Origin: S146-42 sp965371965 | GTDB taxonomy: Bacteria; Planctomycetota; Phycisphaerae; Phycisphaerales; UBA1924 | Direction: 5' to 3' | NCBI GenBank assembly: GCA_965371965.1 | Contig: CBDVAM010000003.1 | Span: forward strand, 1 to 64,000 | Length of the DNA stretch: 64,000 nt | Shown: piece by piece, positions 28,141 to 35,530 of the stretch | Layout of the letters: each line of letters opens with the position of its first letter | Numbering within the stretch: the stretch's first letter is position 1 | Position numbers and translations under genes: made by a program | The notes under the pieces: generated by a model | What the model saw: the letters and a program-made list of their open reading frames with translations, nothing else | The model's database searches: none | Told to the model about the DNA's origin: nothing

Positions 28141-28692
28141 CTAACTGCGGAGCTTGAGGAGTTGGACAATGACGAACGCGTATGTACACCAGACCCCGGC
28201 GACGAGCACGGCGATCACCGCGACCAGCGGCCACAGCGGGCGGGCGCTCCAGAGTGCCTCTGGGAAGAGTTCCTGGGTCGACGCCGGCGGCGCGTCGGAC
28301 TTGAAGGACGCGCTGGCGGAGGCGGGCGGCATGTCGGCGTCGCCCTCGATGCTCGCCACGACCGTGAAATGGCCCGAGGCGTCGCCGGGGATTCCGATGG
28401 GGAACTCGACGGCGGCGGTGCCGTCGTCGAAGGTCTCCTCGCTGCCGAGGACGAATGCGCCGAAGGTCCGGACCACAGCGAAGGTGACCAGGGCTCCCTC
28501 TACGGGCTCGCCGTCGAGGGTGACCGTGGCGAACAGGAGGATCTCGCCGTCGTCGTCCTCTCTGGTGATTTCGATGGTCACCGGCGTCTCCACCGCGCCC
28601 TGTTCCTGGGCGAGCGAGGACGAGGCAGGCTGGGGAATCGCGAGTATGGCGACGAGTGTCGCGAGGGTTACGGCCAGGCGCGAGCGTGTCAT
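28141..28692 (-). CDS. Exported Ig-like protein with C-terminal membrane anchor
   Basis: A 183-residue protein: a signal peptide to about residue 30, a beta-rich acidic domain resembling an Ig-like or FixG/carboxypeptidase-regulatory-like fold (EITREDDDGEILLFATVTLDG, in parts), and a single membrane helix near residues 152-175 (PLWPLVAVIAVLVAGVW). Its start overlaps the stop of the NrfD-type gene by 4 nt, so it is coupled to it and is probably an accessory or structural subunit of that membrane complex. I do not recognise a named family. Confidence 0.72.
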   Translation of the reverse strand: MTRSRLAVTLATLVAILAIPQPASSSLAQEQGAVETPVTIEITREDDDGEILLFATVTLDGEPVEGALVTFAVVRTFGAFVLGSEETFDDGTAAVEFPIGIPGDASGHFTVVASIEGDADMPPASASASFKSDAPPASTQELFPEALWSARPLWPLVAVIAVLVAGVWCTYAFVIVQLLKLRS

Positions 28693-30053
28693 GACACACC
28701 TCCTTCGCTCGGCGCGGGCGACTCGCTGGCAGCCTCGGCGGCCTCGAGCGGCTCTGCGATCTCGGTGATCGAGAGGATCGGGAACACCTTCGAGAACAGC
28801 GCGTAGAAGAGCGCGAACACGGCGAACCCCGCGAGCGTGATCGACAACTCGACCCAGGACGGGAAGTACGCGAGATGCTCATCTGCCGCGGCGGCGGGGA
28901 TGTATGGGGTCTCCATGGTGGGAACCACGATCAGATAACGCTTGAGCCACATGCCGATGTTGACCAGCACCGCCGCGAGGATCAGCCGCTGGAATCTCCA
29001 GCGCCCGGGCAACCCGATCAAGAGCGGCGGCAGGACCAACGCGTTCAGCGCCATGAGCAGGAAGAGCGGTCCATAGTTCCCCGAGCCCATGAGCAGTTGC
29101 AGGAGGCGCTGCTCGGCGGAGACTCCGCCGTACCACGCCGTCAGGTACTCGCACCCGGTGAAGTAGATGTAGATGATCGACAGCGCGAGCAGGAGGTTGC
29201 CGAGCTTGCGGAAATGGTCCTTGGTGAGGTACTTGTCGAGGCGATAGGCCTTCTGGAAGATCGCCATGGCGAGGATGATCGCCGCGGTGCCCGAGTAGAT
29301 GGCGCCGACCACGAAATAGGGACCGAAGATGGTGCTGTGCCATCCCGGACGGAGCGTCATCGAGAACACCCACGACACCACGGTGTGCACGGAGACGGCG
29401 ACGGGGATGATGATGACGGCCATGGTCGCCAGGGCGATATCGAGACGCCGGACCTTCGCGGGAGTCGGGGTGAATCCCAAGGCCAGGCGTGTGTACAGGC
29501 GCACCCGCCAGGGGCGCATCTGGCGTTCCTCGGCCAGGTCGCGCATCAGCGCGAGGTCGGGGATCATCGCGACGTACAGGTAGATGAGGCTCCCGGTCAG
29601 ATAGGTGGAGATAGACAGGACATCCCAGAGGATCGGGGACTGGAGGCGGGCGTGGAAGATCACATTCAAGATGCGATCGGGACGCCCCATGTCGATGATG
29701 ACCATGGACGCACCGACCATCAGCGCGAACACCGTGATGGCCTCGGCCATGCGGGTGATCGGGCGACGCCATTCCGCGTTGGTCACCCGGAGGATGGCCG
29801 AGATCAGCGTCCCGGCGTGGCTGATGCCGATGAAGAACACGAAGTTGGACATGTAGGTGCCCCACGACACATAGTCGCGCATCGCGGTCACTTCGAGCCC
29901 GTTGTACAACTGCCAGATGTACGCGCCAAGGCCCCACAGGGCCATGACGATCATCGAGCCGATGAAGAACTGGCCGCGCGGGGTGAACGGACCCATCGTG
30001 TGCTCGACCTCGCGAGCGATATCCAGGCGAATGCTCTGCTCTTGGGCACTCAT
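28689..30053 (-). CDS. NrfD/PsrC-family membrane quinone oxidoreductase subunit
   Basis: A 454-residue membrane protein with about nine or ten helices, matching the NrfD/PsrC family that exchanges electrons between the quinone pool and a periplasmic Fe-S subunit. Landmarks are WGLGAYIWQLYNGLEV near residue 40, GRPDRILNVIFHARL near 120 and HSVVSW-type segments in the middle. The C-terminal 30 residues are Ala/Glu/Ser-rich. The start overlaps the Fe-S gene stop by 4 nt. The pair resembles NrfCD, PsrBC, HybAB and DsrOP, as well as the core of alternative complex III; no molybdopterin or multihaem catalytic subunit is in the operon, so direction of electron flow is open. Confidence 0.88.
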   Translation of the reverse strand: MSAQEQSIRLDIAREVEHTMGPFTPRGQFFIGSMIVMALWGLGAYIWQLYNGLEVTAMRDYVSWGTYMSNFVFFIGISHAGTLISAILRVTNAEWRRPITRMAEAITVFALMVGASMVIIDMGRPDRILNVIFHARLQSPILWDVLSISTYLTGSLIYLYVAMIPDLALMRDLAEERQMRPWRVRLYTRLALGFTPTPAKVRRLDIALATMAVIIIPVAVSVHTVVSWVFSMTLRPGWHSTIFGPYFVVGAIYSGTAAIILAMAIFQKAYRLDKYLTKDHFRKLGNLLLALSIIYIYFTGCEYLTAWYGGVSAEQRLLQLLMGSGNYGPLFLLMALNALVLPPLLIGLPGRWRFQRLILAAVLVNIGMWLKRYLIVVPTMETPYIPAAAADEHLAYFPSWVELSITLAGFAVFALFYALFSKVFPILSITEIAEPLEAAEAASESPAPSEGGVS

Positions 30054-30982
30054 CGGTCGGTCCCCTCGCGACGCTGCCCGGTTGACTCGTCCTGGTCCTC
30101 GCTGACTACGGGCGGCGCAAAGCGCCGGTCCTTGGGCGGCAGGTAGTACACACGAGGCTCGGTGCCCAGTTCCTCCATGAACCGGTACCCGGCACGGTCC
30201 TTCAGCAACTCGGAGAGCCGGTAGGTCTCGCCCAGGCTGTTTGTGACCGCGTCCTCGTTCTCATCGCCGTAGAAGATGGTCCCGTTGGGACAGGCCTGGA
30301 CGCAATGGGGGAGTTTGCCCGCCGCGGCCATGTCCGGGCAGAAATCGCACTTCTCGACGGTGCCCTTGCGAGCGTGGAAGCCGCGCTCAGGCGAGTACGG
30401 CGTGTCGTGGACCTCATCGGGCTGAGACGGGGCGCCCCAGTTGAAGTGACGCGCCGAGTATGGGCACGCGGCCATGCAGAAGCGGCATCCGATGCACCGC
30501 TCGTTATCGATCAGCACCACGCCGTCCTGGCGCTTGAATGTTGCGCCGACGGGGCAGACCTTGGTGCACGGCGGGTTATCGCAGTGGAAGCAGGGCTTGG
30601 GGAAGTAGTACGGCGCGGTCGCGTCCGCGTCTTTCATCTCGAAGACCTGGAGCCAGTTGTTGTCGGTGAAGTGCATCGAGTTGCACGAGGCGGAACACTT
30701 CTTCAGGCCCGCACACCGGGCGAGGTCGATCACCATGATCCACTTCCGCCCCGGGACGCCCTGGCGCACTTCGGGGTGGTCGACCTCCTGGGCCGGGGCG
30801 TCGAGCATCTGCTCCTTGAGCACGTGGTGGAGTTGGCCGTCGGGCGACAAGACCGGAACGGTCTCCTTGCCCCCGACCGAGAGCGAGACCTTCGAGAACT
30901 TCACGCCGATCGCGGTAGCGCCGGCCATCGTGCCACCGCCCACGACCAGGGACTTTAACGCGGCTCGTCTTGAGATACTCAT
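30050..30982 (-). CDS. Tat-exported four-cluster ferredoxin-like subunit (NrfC/PsrB type)
   Basis: A 310-residue Fe-S protein. It begins MSISRRAALKSLVVGGG, a twin-arginine signal, so it folds before export to the periplasm. Four cluster motifs are seen near residues 89 (CAGLKKCSASC), 132 (CFHCDNPPCTKVC), 164 (CIGCRFCMAAC) and 214 (CDFCP...HCVQAC). The first motif has Leu where the second Cys normally is, so that cluster may be 3Fe-4S or oddly ligated. It should shuttle electrons between the NrfD subunit and periplasmic cytochromes. It overlaps the NrfD gene and starts 102 nt after the atypical receiver gene. Confidence 0.88.
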   Translation of the reverse strand: MSISRRAALKSLVVGGGTMAGATAIGVKFSKVSLSVGGKETVPVLSPDGQLHHVLKEQMLDAPAQEVDHPEVRQGVPGRKWIMVIDLARCAGLKKCSASCNSMHFTDNNWLQVFEMKDADATAPYYFPKPCFHCDNPPCTKVCPVGATFKRQDGVVLIDNERCIGCRFCMAACPYSARHFNWGAPSQPDEVHDTPYSPERGFHARKGTVEKCDFCPDMAAAGKLPHCVQACPNGTIFYGDENEDAVTNSLGETYRLSELLKDRAGYRFMEELGTEPRVYYLPPKDRRFAPPVVSEDQDESTGQRREGTDR

Positions 30983-31084
30983 GGAGCACCCCCGGTCGTG
31001 AATCGCGGTGACCGGGCGGGATGGCGGAGAGTCTCTGCGTGCGGCGAGGAGCATCGATTGCTGGAACGTCTTGGCCGCACGGGG

Positions 31085-31525
31085 CTACTCCTTGGGCTCA
31101 TGGGTGGGTGTGGATTGGTCGGGTGGGAGCGTCGGATCGCCTGTGGCTCCGGGTTCCGGCGTACGGCAGGCGCGAGCGGCGGCCTCGATCACGCGGGCGA
31201 GCTCGGGTTCGGGCGATTGGGTCATGTAGTAGAACAGGCCCTGCTCGACGATCGCCGCGTCGCTCTTGGCCGACTCCGAGAGCGCGATGATGCGGACTTT
31301 GGGCTGGGCGTCGTACAGGACCTCGATTTCCATGCGCGCGACTTCGGGGCGCTCATGCACGCGGTCCAAGACGGCGATGTCGGGGCGCCTGCGACGAACA
31401 GCCTTTACGAACCCGGGTCCGGGAACCACGCTCACGATCTGGAATGCCTGAGCATCCAGATGAACCCGGAGCATCTTGGCCAACTCGGACTGCGGACTGC
31501 TGATGAGAATCGTCAGTTTCTTCAT
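31085..31525 (-). CDS. Atypical stand-alone receiver-like protein
   Basis: A 146-residue protein whose beta/alpha pattern resembles a response-regulator receiver: MKKLTILISS at the start, the phosphoacceptor-like IAVLDRVHE near residue 53 and ALSESAKSD near 80. Two key features are changed: the acidic pair that binds magnesium is replaced by Ser-Ser-Pro, and the invariant Lys near the end is absent (YYMTQSPEP). A Pro/Thr-rich tail follows and there is no DNA-binding domain. It is the first gene after the sigma-54 promoter and heads the electron-transfer operon, so it may be a non-phosphorylated signalling or regulatory partner. The family call is tentative. Confidence 0.65.
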   Translation of the reverse strand: MKKLTILISSPQSELAKMLRVHLDAQAFQIVSVVPGPGFVKAVRRRRPDIAVLDRVHERPEVARMEIEVLYDAQPKVRIIALSESAKSDAAIVEQGLFYYMTQSPEPELARVIEAAARACRTPEPGATGDPTLPPDQSTPTHEPKE

Positions 31526-31589
31526 CGGGCGCCTCTGGCCTGCGCCAGCCCGAGCTCAATGAGCATTGAGAAGGCCAGCATGGGAGTGC

Positions 31590-31606
31590 TTGCAAGTCGC
31601 GTGCCG
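31590..31606 (-). promoter_or_regulatory. Sigma-54 (-24/-12) promoter for the electron-transfer operon
   Basis: On the minus strand the sequence reads CGGCACGCGACTTGCA. The consensus is TGGCACGNNNNTTGCW; this site has the invariant GG and GC exactly 10 nt apart and differs only at the first base. It lies about 70 nt before the start of the receiver-like gene. The neighbouring NtrC-type activator carries the GAFTGA loop that contacts sigma-54, which supports the call. Confidence 0.75.
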
Positions 31607-31906
31607 TAAACAGGAAAAACGATCGCGTAGTCCAAAATGCTGTAACATCTTGTGGCACAAAGAGTTCTGCGGCTACGACGTTGGGTTGATCTGGGGGCGT
31701 CAAATGAGACAATTCACACCGGCGCGACACGCCAGCGGCTCATGCCGCAAAAGGGATGGCCCAGATCACGAGATCCAGCCTTGATTGTCTGAGAACCGCG
31801 GTGCAGATCGATTTTCGCGCCTCTGAGGCGCGCATCGGAGAGATTCACACCGATGGGAATCTTCATGGGGGAGTGATGTACCAGGGGCATCCCCCGAGTA
31901 CGCCCT

Positions 31907-33295
31907 CTATTCGCGGTACTGGCTCGCTTTCAGCCCGTGCCTGCTGAGCAGGCGATATAGGGTCCCGCGCGGCAGGCCCGACCTCTGACCGGCGAGCGCG
32001 GTGTCCCCATCGCACTCGCTCAGGAGGCGGTGAAGGAAGTCCCGCTCGAAGGTGCGAAGAACCTGTTCCCGTTCTGAGAAGAACGCGCCGCCGGAACCAT
32101 GTGGGCGCTGGTCGAGGTCCGCGACGATCTCGTCGGGGAGATCCTCGACGGTGAGCACGTCATGGCGCGCCATGGCGAGCGTCCGGCGCAGGACGTTCTG
32201 CAGTTGTCGCACGTTGCCGGGCCAGCGATAGGTCTGGAGCGCCTCGAACGCTTCTTCGTTGAGCGATACACCCTCGCGTGCCATTTCCTGTGTATACCGA
32301 TCCATGTAGCACTCGACAAGCAGAGGGATATCCTCGGGTCGCTCGCGCAACGAAGGCAGCTCGATGCGGGCGACATTGAGCCGGTAGAAGAGGTCGTCAC
32401 GGAATCGGCCGGCCTTGATCTCGGCGTCAAGATCGCGCGACGTTGCCGCGACGACCCGTATGTCGACCTCGATCTCGTCCGTTCCGCCCACGCGTCGGAT
32501 CGCGCGTTCCTGCAACACCCGCAGGAGCTTGGCTTGCAGGCGGTAGGGGAGCTCGCCGATCTCGTCGAGGAAGAACGTCCCGCCGTCGGTGAACTCCAGC
32601 AGGCCCAGCGAGCGAGCATGGGCGCCCGTGAACGCGCCGCGTTCATGCCCGAAGAACTCGCTCTCGAGCAGGTCCTCGGGGATTGCGCCGCAGTCGACCG
32701 GAACGATGCGAGCCTCGCGGCGCGTGGAGCGTTTGTGGATGCTTCTTGCGACGAGTTCCTTGCCCGTGCCGGTCTCGCCCTGGATGAGCACGTCGGCGTC
32801 GGTCGGGGCGATGAGGCGGATGGTCTCGAAGACCTTCTGCATCGCCTCGCACTTGCCGATCATCTCGTCGAAGCGATAGGGGTGCTCGCCCTCGCGCTCG
32901 AACAGGCGGTTCTCATGATGGAGGCGCGACCGGTCGAGCAGGCGCTTCACGGCGGTGCGAAGATCGTCGGGAAGGAACGGCTTGGTGATGTAGTCTTCGG
33001 CGCCAAGCTTGATGCAATCGACGGCATCGGAGACATCGGGATACGCCGTCATCATCAGAACCAGCGTGTTCGGGTTGATCTGTTTCGCTTTGCGGAGCAG
33101 ATCGGCGCCATTGGTTCCGGGAAGGTGCATGTCGAGCAGCAGCAGGTCGAACTCCTCGATCTCGATGCGCTGGGCGGCCCGGACGCCATCGAGCTCGACG
33201 CTCACCAGAACTTTCGGGATCGAGGACAAGATGTCGGCGCATACCTCAAGCATTCCCTGCTCGTCATCCACAACCAGCACACGCTGCTTAGGCAC
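31907..33295 (-). CDS. NtrC-family sigma-54-dependent response regulator
   Basis: A 462-residue three-domain activator: a receiver with acceptor Asp at LLLLDMHLPG (about residue 50) and Lys in YITKPF; an AAA+ domain with Walker A GETGTGKE (about 170), the sigma-54 contact loop GAFTGA (about 221) and LDEIGELP; and a short Fis-type helix-turn-helix at the C-terminus (ALAGQRSGLPRGTLYRLL). Start: GTG at 33295, with AGGAGG 8 nt upstream; it overlaps the kinase stop by 8 nt, so kinase and regulator are coupled. The sigma-54 promoter 300 nt downstream of its stop, facing the same way, is the obvious target. Confidence 0.93.
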   Translation of the reverse strand: MPKQRVLVVDDEQGMLEVCADILSSIPKVLVSVELDGVRAAQRIEIEEFDLLLLDMHLPGTNGADLLRKAKQINPNTLVLMMTAYPDVSDAVDCIKLGAEDYITKPFLPDDLRTAVKRLLDRSRLHHENRLFEREGEHPYRFDEMIGKCEAMQKVFETIRLIAPTDADVLIQGETGTGKELVARSIHKRSTRREARIVPVDCGAIPEDLLESEFFGHERGAFTGAHARSLGLLEFTDGGTFFLDEIGELPYRLQAKLLRVLQERAIRRVGGTDEIEVDIRVVAATSRDLDAEIKAGRFRDDLFYRLNVARIELPSLRERPEDIPLLVECYMDRYTQEMAREGVSLNEEAFEALQTYRWPGNVRQLQNVLRRTLAMARHDVLTVEDLPDEIVADLDQRPHGSGGAFFSEREQVLRTFERDFLHRLLSECDGDTALAGQRSGLPRGTLYRLLSRHGLKASQYRE

Positions 33296-35294
33296 TGGAG
33301 GGTCCTCCTGGGGTTGATTCACACGGCACGCAAATGGTAATGCGTGCACCGCCGATCGGTGCGTCCGATATCTCGATATCACCCGAGAAGCTCCGGACGA
33401 TGCCGCGGCAGATCGACAATCCCAACCCGCTGCCATCGCCGGCAGGCTTTGTTGAGAAGAACGGTTCGAAGACCCGCTCTCGAATCGCCGGATCGATGCC
33501 TGGGCCGGAGTCGTCGATGATTAGCGTCACTGGCGGATTGTCCGAAGGCGGCGAGCCCGCCTCCGGCCGGCAGCAGATCCGCAGCGTCCCGCCCTTGGGC
33601 ATCGCATCTATCGCGTTCAAGAGGATGTTGAGCACGACTTGCTGCATCTGCCCGGGGTTGACCAGCGCGCCCACAGGTGGACCCGACAGGTCCGCTTCGA
33701 TGGTGACGCCGACGGATTTGGCGTGGGCCTCAATGAGCGAAATAGCGTCGCGCACAAGCGGACAAAGGTCCACCGACGAGCAGGCACCGTGCGGAGGGCG
33801 ACATGAATAGAGCAACCCCTGAGCAATATGCGCGACGCGATCGCTCAGCTCGATGATCTTGTTCAGCTCGCTCGCCGTCCGTTCGGTGAGTTCGTCGCGG
33901 TGGTCGGATACCAGCAGGCGGGCCTTGGCGCTGATGATCGCGATGGGGTTGTTGACCTCGTGGGCGACCTGCCCGGCCAGCTCACCCACGGCGGCGAGCT
34001 GGCTCGCACGCACCATCTGCTCGTGGTGTCGCGAGAGCTCGGTGATGTCCTGGGCAAGCTGGACAACCTGCTCGACGCGCCCGTCATGGCGACCAAGAGC
34101 GGCGGTGGTCAGACGGATGGTCTGGTGCGACTCGCTCGCCTCGCCGGATTCTGGTGGAATGGAGAGCTGGGAAACTCTTGTCTGCCCATCGCGCAAGGTC
34201 AGCTCCGCCGGGGCGTCGAGACCCGCATTCGGTTTGGGCTCTGCGTCCTGTTCGAGCCTCCGCGACCATTCCTTCCAGCGAGCGTTGAGCAGTGTCGGCT
34301 GCATGTCGCGGTCGGTGACCCGGATGGCTGTGTTCGTGGTCTCGATCGCCTGCTTGAGCAGGCGGTGACCGGCGAGCGCAGTCTCAGCAAATGAGCGCAG
34401 GCGGGCCTCGTTGTTTCGGGCGCGCTCGCCGAGGGTTCCAACGAACAGGGCGACGACCAGCAACATTGCGGCGTGCAGGGCGGTCTGACCGGCGACATAG
34501 ACGAGCTGCCCGTCCAGCCCGATCACGCCGCCCTGTGCGTGCGATGTCACGCCCAGCGGATAGTGCGCCAGCCACCCCAGCCACTCTCCCCAGATCAACG
34601 CCGTGTACAGAAGGCTCGCTATTCCCGCGACGGTGTAGCACCACGCGCGTCCCAGCAAGACTCCGCCGATGATGACATGCAGCACCAAGAGCACGGAAAC
34701 GGGGTTCTCGACGCCCCCGGCAAAGTGCAGGAGCGCCACGAGCAGCAGCAGATCAACGACGACCTGGATCGGAATATTGGCCTTCCAGAGACGATCCGAA
34801 GCCGCGAGGCGGGGATACAGGATGTTCGCCAGCGCGAGCAGCGCCACGATGGTCAGCAGGGGCCACATCGCGTCGGGGTTGATCACCGAGGTCAGGCGGA
34901 CGGCTAAGACCACCAGGGTCAGGGCGACTGCGATGGCGACCCAGCGCATGCGGATGAACCAGCGCGAGTTCTGATCCGCCGTCGCCCGTGCGAAGCGGTG
35001 CCCGTCTGTCGAGAGGCGGTGGGCGTCGTCGTCCTGGAGCGATGGTGGGGGGTCTCGGCTGACGATCCAGGCACCGACCGCGATCGCCGTTCCCGCCGCG
35101 AGAAGCCCGAGCACCAGGCGAACGCCGAGAATCACCGTCGATTCGCCATCGGCTGCCAGCGAGGGTCCGACGACCATATCGATGACCAGAATCCCCATGA
35201 AGGACCCGATGCCCAGGACGAACGCCGGCACGATCAGCCTGGAACTCCACGGTTTCGGTTGCGGCGTGGGGGCTGATGGATGGACCTTGGTCAT
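33288..35294 (-). CDS. Membrane histidine kinase with RegB-like quinone-site motif
   Basis: A 668-residue sensor kinase. The first 285 residues hold about eight membrane helices in two groups. In the second group, near residue 190, HFAGGVENPVSVLLVLHV resembles the GGxxNPF quinone-sensing motif of RegB/PrrB kinases, with Val for the final Phe. A PAS-like linker follows, then the H-box VAHEVNNP (His near residue 444), N-box NILLNAIDAMP and the G-boxes DDSGPGID and GSGLGLSICRGIV. A cysteine pair, CRPPHGAC, sits between the H- and N-boxes and could be redox active. It is coupled to the NtrC-type regulator, so a redox or quinone input to the sigma-54 promoter is likely. Confidence 0.88.
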   Translation of the reverse strand: MTKVHPSAPTPQPKPWSSRLIVPAFVLGIGSFMGILVIDMVVGPSLAADGESTVILGVRLVLGLLAAGTAIAVGAWIVSRDPPPSLQDDDAHRLSTDGHRFARATADQNSRWFIRMRWVAIAVALTLVVLAVRLTSVINPDAMWPLLTIVALLALANILYPRLAASDRLWKANIPIQVVVDLLLLVALLHFAGGVENPVSVLLVLHVIIGGVLLGRAWCYTVAGIASLLYTALIWGEWLGWLAHYPLGVTSHAQGGVIGLDGQLVYVAGQTALHAAMLLVVALFVGTLGERARNNEARLRSFAETALAGHRLLKQAIETTNTAIRVTDRDMQPTLLNARWKEWSRRLEQDAEPKPNAGLDAPAELTLRDGQTRVSQLSIPPESGEASESHQTIRLTTAALGRHDGRVEQVVQLAQDITELSRHHEQMVRASQLAAVGELAGQVAHEVNNPIAIISAKARLLVSDHRDELTERTASELNKIIELSDRVAHIAQGLLYSCRPPHGACSSVDLCPLVRDAISLIEAHAKSVGVTIEADLSGPPVGALVNPGQMQQVVLNILLNAIDAMPKGGTLRICCRPEAGSPPSDNPPVTLIIDDSGPGIDPAIRERVFEPFFSTKPAGDGSGLGLSICRGIVRSFSGDIEISDAPIGGARITICVPCESTPGGPSSA

Positions 35295-35530
35295 TCGTTT
35301 GACTCACAAGCCGGCAGCAACGTCCCCGGAGGGTCCGGTTCCATCCAATGGTATTGGCGAGACTAGGCGATGCGACGCGTTCTCAAGGAGCATCGTCGGC
35401 GCGTTCACATGATGTTGAGGGGCTGCATCGCGAGGCTGTTCGGGAGACGGGCGATATACTCGTGCTGGGAAGGCCCGGGCGTGGAGGCGGCGCGGGTCAG
35501 AGGGAAGCTGTTTGTTCAACGAGGATGACG

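Noticed and set aside
31652..31670. Second sigma-54-like sequence tggcacaaagagttctgc on the plus strand
   Set aside because: The GG and GC are 13 nt apart, not 10, and no plus-strand gene follows.
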